Source: Parasporobacterium sp.
GTDB lineage: Bacteria > Bacillota > Clostridia > Lachnospirales > Lachnospiraceae
Direction: 5' to 3'
Assembly: GCA_017459985.1 (NCBI GenBank)
Contig: JAFUBX010000035.1
Location: 34,169 to 98,168 of the forward strand
DNA: 64,000 nt
Part shown: positions 1-8,751 of the stretch, piece after piece
How positions within the stretch are numbered: position 1 is the stretch's first letter
Layout: every line of letters begins with the position of its first letter
The notes under the pieces: model-generated
Database searches by the model: none
The model's input: only the letters and a program-made list of their open reading frames with translations
Told to the model about the DNA's origin: nothing
Position numbers and translations under genes: made by a program

Positions 1-1200
1 CCCGTCTTCTCCCAGTTCCGCCATGTCGCCCGATTTGTAGGCCAGCTCCGGAAAATCCGGATTGAGTGGATTCTGAATGAAGACTTCCTTTGTCTTCTCC
101 GGATCCTTGTAATACCCGAGGGATAAACAGGTTCCGGTAACATAGATCTCGCCGGTCTCACCGGGTTTGATGGGCTGGCCATTGTCATTCAGGAAAAAGA
201 CGCCTTCGTTTTTGAATGGTTTGCCCAGGGGGAGCCGTTCGTCGGGATCAAAACTCCTGTCGATAATGTAATACAGGCAGTTGCAGGTGATCTCGGTGGG
301 GCCGTATAAATTGACGTACATTGCATCCGGAAGATATTTGATCCAGACGTTCAGCATACTTACCGGCATAACTTCTCCGGAGAAAAAGACCTTTTTCAGG
401 GTGGTCGGGGTGATCAGCTCAAAAATATTAAGCTCGGAGACAATGCACATGGCGGACACAGCCCAGATAATTGTGCTGATTCGTTTGTCATTCATCGTCT
501 GAATGAGCAGCTTTGGCATGATAAAGCAGACCGCCGGAATGATATACACCGTCGCTCCGAGATACAGGGCGGAATAGATGTCCTTCACCGAGACATCGAA
601 ATCAAAGGGTGCCTGATTGCCGAAGATCTCATTGGAATCAAAGTGAAACGTACCACAGAATACCGGAATAAAATCCAGAACCGAACGATGGGAGATCAGC
701 ACGGTTTTGGGAATTCCGGTGGAGCCTGAGGTGGAGAGGGCATATAACGGATCCGTGTCCAGCGCCTCCTCCTGCAGCTGCCTGACCAGGCCCGGGTCCT
801 TCTCCCCCTTCAGCAGTTCGGAATACTCCAGCAGCGGCGCTTTGATTTCCTCTATATAAGGAAGAAACGATTCTTTGCAATTACCCAGCGAAATCACTGC
901 CGCCGGCGATACCTTTCTGAGGATGGTGCCGATCCGTTCCTCCGGCTGCGTGATATCGATCGGAACATAGAAATTTCGTCCCATGGCGATACCCAGGAAG
1001 CAGCAGATGCTCTCCACATTTCGATCAATCAAAACAGCGATCGGTGATTTCACGACAGGAGCGACCTGGCGCAGCTGCGTGCAGATCGTCTCAGCGTTCG
1101 AAAGAAGCTCCCGGTACGTGACCGATTTCTGACTGTCCTCAAATGCAGTTTTCTCAGGAAATAATTCTGCGGAATGATATAAATAATCTATAACTGTCAT
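1..1200 (-). CDS. DltA-like AMP-forming adenylation enzyme, 5' part (C-terminus outside window)
   Basis: Read on the minus strand from ATG at 1200-1198, 400 codons are open to the window edge. The protein is an ANL-superfamily adenylating enzyme, which activates a carboxylic or amino acid as acyl-AMP. Visible core motifs are STSGSTGIPKT (residues 156-166, P-loop-like A3), YGPTE (G300-P-T-E303, A5) and YKSGD near the window edge (A7). The overall look is that of D-alanine:carrier-protein ligase DltA or a stand-alone NRPS adenylation domain. Substrate cannot be decided here because the carrier protein and any dlt-type neighbours lie outside the window. Adenylation fold is secure; the DltA role is inference. 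Confidence 0.85.
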   Translation of the reverse strand, partial: MTVIDYLYHSAELFPEKTAFEDSQKSVTYRELLSNAETICTQLRQVAPVVKSPIAVLIDRNVESICCFLGIAMGRNFYVPIDITQPEERIGTILRKVSPAAVISLGNCKESFLPYIEEIKAPLLEYSELLKGEKDPGLVRQLQEEALDTDPLYALSTSGSTGIPKTVLISHRSVLDFIPVFCGTFHFDSNEIFGNQAPFDFDVSVKDIYSALYLGATVYIIPAVCFIMPKLLIQTMNDKRISTIIWAVSAMCIVSELNIFELITPTTLKKVFFSGEVMPVSMLNVWIKYLPDAMYVNLYGPTEITCNCLYYIIDRSFDPDERLPLGKPFKNEGVFFLNDNGQPIKPGETGEIYVTGTCLSLGYYKDPEKTKEVFIQNPLNPDFPELAYKSGDMAELGEDG

Positions 1201-1509
1201 ATGAATTATAATTACCTTATTTTATGGGTTTTCAGACAAGCCTGATTTTATCATATTTCAGAATATTTGCAATAAGAAGCACTCCGGCGGAAGGTTCCCG
1301 GTGAAGAATCCATTATTTCCGGGGTACGACCTTCCATTTTTTGGAATTTCCATGGAAAAACGGAAGGTACTCTATGGAAAATAAAGCATTTTTACCGGCT
1401 GACCTTCCACCCCGGGCAATCACAGTCATGCGGAAAACGAAAACCTATGATTCCGCATGACATTTTCATCTCCGAAGCAGGGCGGAATAAGAAGCTCGCC
1501 AGCGGTTTT
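1201..1509. other. Non-coding leader region with a nested inverted repeat
   Basis: No credible gene. It carries an imperfect inverted repeat, arms 1329-1341 and 1356-1368 (12 of 13 positions pair; cores ACCTTCC and GGAAGGT), with a smaller TGGAA/TTCCA palindrome between the arms. The ACCTTCC motif recurs near 1404 and its complement near 1302. It could be a regulator site or a leader structure for the divergent minus-strand ligase gene; function unknown. Confidence 0.4.
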
Positions 1510-1729
1510 ACCGCAATGCTGCATTTTTTCGTCAGCCGCCGTCAGAAAACTCACGCAATGCTGCAATTTTTCGTCAACGAGGCTTTCGAAGGGTTCATTT
1601 CTGCCGAAAAGCATACGCAATGCTGCATTTTTTCGGCAAAATCCGGGTCCAGGCGGACTGTCTGCCGAAAATCTCACGCAATGCTGCATTTTTTCGGCAG
1701 CCTCTGTCAAAAACATCGAGCATTGCGGT
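1510..1729. repeat. Modular BOX-like repeat element, copy A
   Basis: Begins ACCGCAATGC (1510-1519) and ends with its exact inverse GCATTGCGGT (1720-1729). Inside are four copies of GCAATGCTGCA (1513, 1555, 1617, 1678), each followed by a T-run and TCGGCA or TCGTCA. Copies 3 and 4 are preceded by CTGCCGAAAA, which pairs with TTTTCGGCAG to form a stem with GCAATGCTGC in the loop. Copies B (16540-16748) and C (42859-43077) share the same architecture; A and C also share the inter-unit sequence, so they are homologous over about 220 bp. No open frame here looks like a protein. Confidence 0.85.
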
Positions 1730-1762
1730 TTATGTTTTTTTGAAAAAACTGTGAATAGGGGA

Positions 1763-1789
1763 TACAAATCTTCTGATTTGTACTATAAT
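1763..1789 (+). promoter_or_regulatory. Promoter with adjoining 8-bp palindromic operator candidate
   Basis: TATAAT at 1784-1789 is the likely -10 box for the secreted protein gene at 1955. Immediately upstream lies a perfect inverted repeat TACAAATC-TTCT-GATTTGTA (1763-1782), covering the region between -35 and -10. No good -35 hexamer is visible, which suits an activator-dependent or repressor-controlled promoter. Inference from sequence only. Confidence 0.5.
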
Positions 1790-1850
1790 ATGCAAATTGA
1801 GTTGCACTCATCTTATTAATTGCACCTTGAAAGCAATTGTGCAGCCAAGA

Positions 1851-1889
1851 GTATCCGTGATCAATAGTTTTTCTATAAATCGCGGATAC
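1851..1889 (+). promoter_or_regulatory. Stem-loop in 5' untranslated leader
   Basis: GTATCCGTGAT (1851-1861) pairs with ATCGCGGATAC (1879-1889): 11 bp with one G-U, and a 17-nt loop. It sits about 65 nt before the start codon at 1955, within the predicted transcript. It may influence stability or translation; no known riboswitch class is recognised. Confidence 0.4.
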
Positions 1890-1954
1890 ATAAAAGATGT
1901 ACTGGTGATTTCGAATCATTGATAAAACGGATACAAGCGCAAGAGGTAAGGTTT

Positions 1955-4900
1955 ATGAGAAGTTGGTTTAAGAAAATAAATGTCATTCTTCTGATCACTG
2001 CAATGACTATGACGATGGCTGCCTCAGCTGTCTGGGCAAATGAGGCGGACCTGTTGGAAGATCAGATACCGGAGACTGTGGAGACGGTTGAGGAAGAGGA
2101 CACGGTCGTAGTAGAAACTGCAGGCGAAGACGAAGATCTGTCTTTGATCGAGGACTCGACAGCAGCCGGAGACGCAGATTTTGAAGAAGATACAGGCATG
2201 TCAGAAGATACGGTCACGGAAGAAACCGTGAGTGTGGAAGAAGATGCTGCCATAGATGACGATGCGATTCTGGAAGAAGAGACGGAAGAGGAGAGTCTTC
2301 CTGAAGACTGTTCAGAAGATGAAAATCTCTCGGAAGATGATTCAGAGAATGAAAGTCTCTCGGAAGATGATTCAGAGAATGAAAGTCTCTCGGAAGATGA
2401 TTCAGAGAATGAAAGTCTCTCGGAAGATGATTCAGAGAATGAAAGTCTCTCGGAAGATGATTCGGAGGATGAAAATCTCTCTGAGGATGATTCGGAGGAA
2501 GAGATCGGGGAAGAGATCAGTGCAGATGAAGCGGACGCTGATTTCGAGGAAGCGGAAGAGGTTCCGGCAGAACGAGTTTCTTCTATAGAAATAGTCGGGG
2601 AGTATGAGCCGATCTTAGACCTGTCTTCGATGCAGGAAGAAATTGCAGATGAAGAAAATGAATCCGCAGACGATCTGGCTGAAGAGCCGGAGGTGGATCC
2701 TGAAAAGGAAATAGAAGTAAATACAGAAGAAAATGCAGAAATGGAATCCTGGGATGAAGCTGTATCTGAGGAACCGGTAGCTGCGGCTGAGGAAATCGTT
2801 GTTGAAGTAGTCGTCGAGAAGCCCGTTGAGAAGGCAACAGAAGCAGCTCCCGAGACACCTGACGAAAAGGCAACAGAAGCTGCTGCTGAGAAGCCCGTCG
2901 AGAAGGAAACAGAAGCAGCTTCCGAGAAGCCTGTTGAGAAAAAGCCGGAGGCAGCCTCCCGGAAGCAAGCTGATAAAAAAGCGGAAAAACCTGCGCAGAA
3001 ATCTGCAGAGAAAACAGTAGAAAAGCCTACTGAGAAAAAAACAGAAGTCACTCCTAAGACAGAAATAGCTCCTAAGACTGAAACAACTCCGAAGATAGAA
3101 GCCGCTCCAGTAAAGGAAGCTTCTGCAGAACCGGTTCCTGTTGAGAGCACAGCTGCCGCCCCCGCAGAAGCCACCGCCCCCGATGAAGCCTCAGCTCCGG
3201 TGGAATCGGCGCCTGTCGAGGTGAGTACGACGGTGATGATCGAATCCGTCGAGGAGTCAGAGGTTGTTGAGATCGCCAATGCGGTGATGATTTCTCCGGA
3301 AACTCCCGATGAGATCCCTCTGGCAAATTCCCCGGAGGAGATGGAAGTTACCGAGATCGTCGGCGAAGTAGCCGATTCCGGCGAGGGATATGTGCCGATG
3401 AAGATGGCTTCGGAGGATCTGCTGAAGGAATATCTCATTCAGGCTGAGGACGATGGTCAGAACGATGCGGATGATTTTGCCGAATCAGAGGAAGAGGCTC
3501 TGTACGCCAGCAATTACAATGGCAGCAAATTGTCTGACATTACACTGGCTGCCTATAATGACCTGAAGGCGATTTCCGCCGATGTGGCAGCAGGAACCCT
3601 GACCAACACATTGTATACCTCCACCATTGACGGGGACGCCCTGTCCCAGTACAAATGGACCGCGGCGGATCTGGGGGTCGAGTCTTTGTTCGGGGATTCC
3701 ACCAGAACCTCCATCAACAAAGCGGCAGCGACCGCAGCCATCGACAGTGTGTACAATCCGGCGCTGGCAGTGAAGTCCCTGATCAGAGATTGCCCCTATG
3801 AACTGTATTGGTTCAGCAACCAGTATTCCATGGAGAAAACCTATGTCCCCGTCGTTTCTTACGACAAAGAACTCGGAGACTATGTGATGACCCTGAAATC
3901 CGTGACCCTGACGATCAACATGAAGGTCTCCAATGATTACGCGGGAACGGACAGCTATTCCACCAGCGCGGACAAAATTGGCGAAGCCAAGAACGCAATG
4001 GTCAACGCGGACAGGATTGTTTCGGATGCAGCGGACAAGACCGACCTGGATAAGCTGGATTATTTCCGGGAGCAGATCTGCAAACTGGTGTCCTACAACA
4101 AAACAGTCACGGTTGACAATTACCCGGGCGGCTACGGAAACCCCTGGCAGCTGATCTATGTATTTGACGGAAATACCCGGACCAATGTGGTGTGCGAAGG
4201 CTATGCCAAGGCCTTCCAGTATCTGTGCGATATGAGCAGTTTCAGTACCCCGGACCTGAAGGTTTACAGCGTTTCCGGTACCTTTGAAACGGAGACGGGA
4301 TCTCCCGGCGGTCATCTGTGGAATATCGTTCATATGGACGGAATCAATTATCTGGTGGACCTTACCAACAGCGACGATTCCACCCCGACCAGAAAGCTGT
4401 ACATGGTTCAGCCGATCAGCGGCGATCTGGACAGCGGCTATGTGTTCCAGACCGATACGACCAATTATACCTATAAATATTACAGCGATACCCGGATGAT
4501 CTATTCTGATGAGGAACTGTCCTTCGATCTTCCGATCAGTCCCTCCGGGGACGTGCCTGCCGATGTGGATCCTCTGGTGGTGTCCAGAGATCTGTATCAG
4601 GGCTTGTACGGCGAGGATGTGCTGCAGCTGCAGCAGCGGCTTTCGGATCTGGGATATGAAGTTGCTGTGGACGGCGATTTTGGCGCCTATACAAAGACTG
4701 TTGTGGAATCTTTCCAGAACGATTACGGTCTGTATGTGGACGGCTGGGTAGGAAGCTATACGATTGAAATGATTAACAAAGCCCTGGCTGACCGTGCCGC
4801 AGGCGTAAGCACCACTCCCTCTTCAGGGTCAGCTTCCGGCAGCACTTCGGGCAGTACCTCCGGCAGCACTTCCGGCGGAAATACTTCGGGATCCGGAACG

Positions 4901-5425
4901 GCCGGTACCGCCTCCGGTTTCAGCCCGATTACCCTCAGCCGGGATCTGTACGTGGGAATGAACGGTTCCGATGTACAGGCCGTGCAGCAGAGGCTGGCGG
5001 ATCTGGGATACGAAATCTTTGTGGACGGCGATTTCGGTAATAATACCAGGACGGCAGTGGAGCAGTTCCAGAGCGACCAGGGCCTTTACGTGGACGGATG
5101 GATCGGTGGTATGACCCTGAATGCCCTGAATACTGCCGGTGGAAATGCCTCCTCCGGCGGTTCCGGAAATACATCCGGAAGCACTTCCGGAAGCACCGGG
5201 TCCGGATCCGGATCGATCACCCTCAGCCGGGATCTGTCCCGCGGAATGAATGGCTCCGATGTGGAGGCAGTCCAGCGCAGGCTCTCCTATCTGGGATATT
5301 CCATCTTCGTGGACGGCGATTTCGGAGCACTGACAGAGCAGGTGGTGCTGGCATTCCAGAGAGCCAACGGCCTGTATGATGACGGCGTGATCGGCAGCAT
5401 GACCCTTGCGGTGCTGAACCGGTAA
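1955..5425 (+). CDS. Secreted transglutaminase-like protein with three C-terminal peptidoglycan-binding repeats
   Basis: A 1156-residue exported protein. Start ATG 1955 is preferred over TTG 1919 because AAGAGGTAAGG precedes it and the signal peptide then begins at the N-terminus (hydrophobic core about 10-25, cleavage near Ala-Asn). Residues 30-480 are low-complexity Glu/Asp/Ser then Pro/Ala/Lys rich, including a 10-residue tandem repeat. A transglutaminase/protease-like core follows with the plausible triad Cys747 (VVCEGYAKAF), His787 (GGHLWN) and Asp802 (LVDLT). Three PG_binding_1 modules (about 873-940, 990-1055, 1088-1155) end the protein, joined by Gly/Ser/Thr linkers. It probably binds cell wall and crosslinks or cleaves an envelope substrate; the exact reaction is unknown. 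No LPXTG or transmembrane C-terminus. Confidence 0.85.
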   Translation: MRSWFKKINVILLITAMTMTMAASAVWANEADLLEDQIPETVETVEEEDTVVVETAGEDEDLSLIEDSTAAGDADFEEDTGMSEDTVTEETVSVEEDAAIDDDAILEEETEEESLPEDCSEDENLSEDDSENESLSEDDSENESLSEDDSENESLSEDDSENESLSEDDSEDENLSEDDSEEEIGEEISADEADADFEEAEEVPAERVSSIEIVGEYEPILDLSSMQEEIADEENESADDLAEEPEVDPEKEIEVNTEENAEMESWDEAVSEEPVAAAEEIVVEVVVEKPVEKATEAAPETPDEKATEAAAEKPVEKETEAASEKPVEKKPEAASRKQADKKAEKPAQKSAEKTVEKPTEKKTEVTPKTEIAPKTETTPKIEAAPVKEASAEPVPVESTAAAPAEATAPDEASAPVESAPVEVSTTVMIESVEESEVVEIANAVMISPETPDEIPLANSPEEMEVTEIVGEVADSGEGYVPMKMASEDLLKEYLIQAEDDGQNDADDFAESEEEALYASNYNGSKLSDITLAAYNDLKAISADVAAGTLTNTLYTSTIDGDALSQYKWTAADLGVESLFGDSTRTSINKAAATAAIDSVYNPALAVKSLIRDCPYELYWFSNQYSMEKTYVPVVSYDKELGDYVMTLKSVTLTINMKVSNDYAGTDSYSTSADKIGEAKNAMVNADRIVSDAADKTDLDKLDYFREQICKLVSYNKTVTVDNYPGGYGNPWQLIYVFDGNTRTNVVCEGYAKAFQYLCDMSSFSTPDLKVYSVSGTFETETGSPGGHLWNIVHMDGINYLVDLTNSDDSTPTRKLYMVQPISGDLDSGYVFQTDTTNYTYKYYSDTRMIYSDEELSFDLPISPSGDVPADVDPLVVSRDLYQGLYGEDVLQLQQRLSDLGYEVAVDGDFGAYTKTVVESFQNDYGLYVDGWVGSYTIEMINKALADRAAGVSTTPSSGSASGSTSGSTSGSTSGGNTSGSGTAGTASGFSPITLSRDLYVGMNGSDVQAVQQRLADLGYEIFVDGDFGNNTRTAVEQFQSDQGLYVDGWIGGMTLNALNTAGGNASSGGSGNTSGSTSGSTGSGSGSITLSRDLSRGMNGSDVEAVQRRLSYLGYSIFVDGDFGALTEQVVLAFQRANGLYDDGVIGSMTLAVLNR
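2311..2490 (+). repeat. 30-bp in-frame tandem repeat in the secreted protein gene
   Basis: Six 30-bp units encode a 10-residue acidic repeat of the SEDDSENESL type. The four central units (2341-2460) are identical base for base; the first and last (2311-2340, 2461-2490) have diverged. Identity at synonymous sites points to recent expansion by slippage or recombination, and the period of 30 keeps the frame when copies are gained or lost. Confidence 0.9.
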
Positions 5426-5491
5426 ACATTAGACAACGAACCGGGCCCGGCCTTTCCTTAGGCGGGTTCCGAAAATGAGGATGAATGAGAT

Positions 5492-6877
5492 ATGGAAAGA
5501 AGACCCATAGTTAGCATTATCATTCCTTTATATAATGTAAAAGAATACATTGAGAAAGCATTTGACAGCATCTGCTCCCAGACCCTGACCAACTGGGAAC
5601 TGTTTCTGGTGGATGACGGATCCACCGACGGTTCGGCAGAGGTCTGCGATATCCTGGCTTCCGACGACAGTCGGGTGCAGGTGATCCATCAGGAAAACCA
5701 GGGGGCTGCAGCTGCCAGAAACGCAGCCATCGGAAAGGCAAACGGCAAATATCTGTATTTCATGGATGCGGATGACTGGGCATCCCCGGATATGCTGTAT
5801 GACATGGTATGTCTTGCGGAAAACTATATCCTGGATGCCTGGGCCGGAGTTCCGGTGGACACCGCCGGGAGGCATTTAGGCGCCATCGGCCGGTTCCGTC
5901 AGAATCCCGCCGATATGACGGCGGATGTTCCGGAGGAGCAGTGTGCCCAGCTGGTGGTGACGGGATTTTATATCGAGACTTATTATACAGAGTCGGACTA
6001 TTTCCTGCAGAAACAGTGTGTGCCGTCCCGGGTGTTCGGGGACAGGAGGGAATTCCGGGAATACGCCCATGAGCTGTTTGACCGCAATCTTCTCTATACC
6101 CCCTGGAACAAGCTGTATCTGGCTTCCTATATCAGGGAGAATCAGATCACCTTCCCGGAAGTTCACTGGGACGATTTCCCCTTCAATCTGCAGGTGATCA
6201 AAAATATCGACCGGGTGACCGTATCCGAGAAGGCCTATTATCATTTTATCCGCAAGCGCACAGATTCCGAGTCGGAAAAATACAACGTGGGCCTGTATGA
6301 AAAGCGGGAAGAGGAGAATCAGTGGCTGCTGGATCTATACGATGAATGGAGGGAGGATCTTCACGGAATTCTTCTGGAAGAAGCGAAGGAGCAGGGGCAG
6401 ATTCCGATGTTCATAGAGCCGGAGGAAACTCAAACCGAAGCTTTGGAACAGGAACGGAACGCAGATCAGTCTGAGTCTGCAGCGGAGCAGACCGCAGATA
6501 CGTCCGGATCTGAGGCGGAGGAAACGGCATTCCTGCCCGCGCTGAATGTGCCCGCAGCGGAGACCTTATATGGCCCAGCCAGGGAGTTTGTCGCCCGCAG
6601 ATATCTGGAACGGATTGTAGGATGTGTGGAAAATGTCACCAACCCCCAGTGCGAACTGTCCAGAAAGGAAAAACGCAGTGAGATCAAACAGATGATCAGC
6701 CAGGAATCTGTGCGGGAAGCGCTGAAGGCCGCAAAGCCCAGGTCCCTGTACATGAAGATGATGCTGGTTCCGATCCGGATGAAATCCACGAGCCTTTCCT
6801 ATATGGAAGGTTCCCTGATCTCCAAAGTGAAGAAGAAAAATGGAAAGCTTTTTGCCAGACTGAAGGCAGGACGCTGA
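5492..6877 (+). CDS. Family 2 glycosyltransferase
   Basis: A 461-residue GT2 (GT-A fold) enzyme transferring a sugar from a nucleotide-sugar donor, probably to an envelope polymer. Seen: N-terminal VSIIIPLYNV, the nucleotide-binding DDGSTDG (41-47) and the metal-binding segment MDADDW (91-96). The catalytic domain covers roughly residues 5-250. An acidic, low-complexity insertion rich in Glu/Ala/Ser occupies about 290-350 and is unusual for the family. The C-terminus is basic. It follows the secreted protein by 66 nt and is convergent with glf, which suggests a surface glycan role. Acceptor and sugar are unknown. Confidence 0.88.
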   Translation: MERRPIVSIIIPLYNVKEYIEKAFDSICSQTLTNWELFLVDDGSTDGSAEVCDILASDDSRVQVIHQENQGAAAARNAAIGKANGKYLYFMDADDWASPDMLYDMVCLAENYILDAWAGVPVDTAGRHLGAIGRFRQNPADMTADVPEEQCAQLVVTGFYIETYYTESDYFLQKQCVPSRVFGDRREFREYAHELFDRNLLYTPWNKLYLASYIRENQITFPEVHWDDFPFNLQVIKNIDRVTVSEKAYYHFIRKRTDSESEKYNVGLYEKREEENQWLLDLYDEWREDLHGILLEEAKEQGQIPMFIEPEETQTEALEQERNADQSESAAEQTADTSGSEAEETAFLPALNVPAAETLYGPAREFVARRYLERIVGCVENVTNPQCELSRKEKRSEIKQMISQESVREALKAAKPRSLYMKMMLVPIRMKSTSLSYMEGSLISKVKKKNGKLFARLKAGR

Positions 6878-6891
6878 CCTGCAGAAGAAAG

Positions 6892-6916
6892 GAGCACCCG
6901 TCAGATTCGGGTGCTC
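6892..6916 (-). terminator. Hairpin between convergent glycosyltransferase and glf
   Basis: GAGCACCCG (6892-6900) pairs exactly with CGGGTGCTC (6908-6916), loop 7 nt. Read on the minus strand it is followed by CTTTCTT, so it best serves as the glf terminator; it overlaps the last codons of glf. On the plus strand no T-run follows. Confidence 0.6.
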
Positions 6917-8199
6917 GCGTCGTTCAGGGCCTTTGCAATGACCTGGTCCATGTCGTAGTATTTGTATTCTCCCAGCCGTCCGCCGAAAATAACATCCGGC
7001 TCTTTATCCGCCAGCGCTTTGTACTGTTGGTATAAAGCTCCGTTCTCCGCGTCATTGACCGGATAATAGGGCTCATCTCCCACCTTCCATTCCGCGGAGT
7101 ATTCCCGGGAAATCACCGTTTTGGGAAGTTCATTGCCGTCCTCATCCTTCCCGAATTCAAAATGCTTGTGCTCGATGATCCGGGTATAGGGAGTTTCTGC
7201 ATCCGTGTAGTTAATTACCGCGTTGCCCTGGTAATTCGGGGTGTCCAGAAGCTCCGTCTCGAAGCGGACAGAACGATACTGCAAAGCTCCCAGCTGATAA
7301 TCGAAATACTGATCCACCGGACCGGTAAATACGACCTTCCGGGAGATCCCGAGTCCGGGATGGACAGCAGCTTCCCCGGAAGTATCCGCAAAGCCGCTGC
7401 TGGCGGATATGTTATCTGCAGATACGCTGCCGGAGACATCGGCATAATCGGCGAGCTTGTCCAGCCGGCCGTTTTCCTTCAGGAATTTCCGCTCTTCCAG
7501 ATAGTCCACGCCGGTGACCACCGGGATATCCCCGATGATATTTTTGATCATTTTTGTATAGCCGCCCACCGGGATCCCCTGGAACAGAGCGTTGAAATAG
7601 TTATTGTCGAAGGTGAACCGCACGGGCAGCCGCTTGATGATAAAGGCGGGAAGATCCGTGCAGGCGCGGCCCCACTGCTTGCCGGTGTAGCCTTTGATCA
7701 GCTTCTCATAGATGTCGGTTCCGATCAGACTGATGGCCTGTTCCTCCAGATTGGAGGGTTCGAACGCCCGGATTTTCTCAGCAGCGGTTTCCTCCGAATC
7801 TTCAGCTGTCACACCGGCAAGAGAGGAGAGGGCTTCCCGTTTCTGGGCGTCGATCTTATCCCGGGCCTCCTGCGGCGTGCAGACGCCCCACATTTTTGTA
7901 AATGTGTTCATATTGAAAGGAAGATTGTACAGTTCCCCGTGGTAATTGGCGACCGGACTGTTGGTATAGCGGTTGAATTCCGCGAACTGATTGATATACG
8001 CCCATACCTCCCGGTCGTTGGTGTGGAAAATATGCGCGCCGTATCTGTGAACATGGATGCCTTCGATCTTTTCCGTATATAAATTGCCGCCGATATGGTC
8101 CCGTTTGTCGATCATGAGGCACCGGAGCCCCTTTTTCTGTGCTTCCCGGGCGAAAACCGCTCCGTAAATGCCGGTTCCGACGATTAAATAATCATACAT
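6901..8199 (-). CDS. glf: UDP-galactopyranose mutase
   Basis: A 432-residue FAD enzyme that isomerises UDP-galactopyranose to UDP-galactofuranose, the precursor of galactofuranose-containing glycans. Seen: N-terminal dinucleotide-binding GTGIYG (8-13) in a Rossmann fold, the family segment RYGAHIFHT, and KQWGRACTDLP in the middle. The family is usually nearer 370-390 residues; the extra length is mainly a Ser/Ala/Gly-rich insertion around residues 245-285, between two otherwise conserved parts. Start ATG 8199-8197 gives an immediate Rossmann strand. It sits convergent with a GT2 glycosyltransferase, consistent with joint use in envelope glycan synthesis. Confidence 0.95.
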   Translation of the reverse strand: MYDYLIVGTGIYGAVFAREAQKKGLRCLMIDKRDHIGGNLYTEKIEGIHVHRYGAHIFHTNDREVWAYINQFAEFNRYTNSPVANYHGELYNLPFNMNTFTKMWGVCTPQEARDKIDAQKREALSSLAGVTAEDSEETAAEKIRAFEPSNLEEQAISLIGTDIYEKLIKGYTGKQWGRACTDLPAFIIKRLPVRFTFDNNYFNALFQGIPVGGYTKMIKNIIGDIPVVTGVDYLEERKFLKENGRLDKLADYADVSGSVSADNISASSGFADTSGEAAVHPGLGISRKVVFTGPVDQYFDYQLGALQYRSVRFETELLDTPNYQGNAVINYTDAETPYTRIIEHKHFEFGKDEDGNELPKTVISREYSAEWKVGDEPYYPVNDAENGALYQQYKALADKEPDVIFGGRLGEYKYYDMDQVIAKALNDASTRI

Positions 8200-8751
8200 C
8201 TTGCTTTCTCCATTTCTGTTATATATAATCTTCGATTGCTGCGGCCACTTCTGCCGTGCCGAAAATCAGGTTTTCACAATGTCTAGTTTACTATAAATGG
8301 GGGAGAGTGTCTATAAACAGCGGAGTTTTCCACATTTTCCACATGTTTTACACAAATATTACAAATATTTTAAAAATTATAAAATTAAAATTTTCGAATT
8401 TCTGTCATATTTGAAGAAATTGTGGCTTTTCTGCGGGGACATCCATGGCCGGGCAGGGTCATAAAAATGTAACAGATTTTAAAATGCGGTTAAAAACAAG
8501 GTCTGCAAATCGCTGTTAAAGGAATAACAATCCCCGTCATTTGACGGCATTTTTGACTCTCCTTATGCAACATGTACACAATATCAAAAAAAGATTGTCA
8601 AAAATTTTGTTAATGATTTATTACGAAATGGGTGTACAAATTGTTACGAAATGTGTTATATTAGGCATACATAAATTCAGGATGTTGGATTACTATGTTT
8701 TCAGATCCATCGAATGAGAATAACTGAGCGTTCAGACACTCAGGAAGAGAA
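8200..8751. promoter_or_regulatory. AT-rich intergenic region with palindrome, direct repeats and extended -10
   Basis: This 552-bp divergent intergenic region has no gene. It holds a perfect palindrome CCGTCATTTGACGG (about 8534-8547), a direct repeat TTACGAAATG at 8621-8630 and 8644-8653 (23-bp spacing, about two helical turns), and a possible promoter TGTACA (8633-8638), 18 bp, then TATATT (8657-8662) with an upstream TG. The repeats flank and overlap that promoter, so they are candidate regulator sites for the NlpC/P60 gene at 8752. No riboswitch consensus recognised. Confidence 0.4.

Noticed and set aside
1510-1729. CRISPR array (regular short repeats)
   Set aside because: Spacing is uneven, the sequences between units are themselves shared among the three loci, the ends are inverted copies, and there is no cas gene.
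1426-1819. Several overlapping open frames in repeat copy A (both strands, all near 100 codons)
   Set aside because: They arise because the repeat lacks stops in several frames. All frames give Cys/His/Phe-rich low-complexity protein and none has a ribosome site. The same applies to frames over copies B and C.
2062-3438. Long minus-strand frame opposite the secreted protein gene
   Set aside because: It is a Ser-rich mirror of the acidic repeats on the plus strand, with no start signals or recognisable domain.
8200-8751. A c-di-AMP (ydaO) riboswitch before the NlpC/P60 gene
   Set aside because: Such switches often precede cell wall hydrolases, but none of the conserved blocks could be found in the region.
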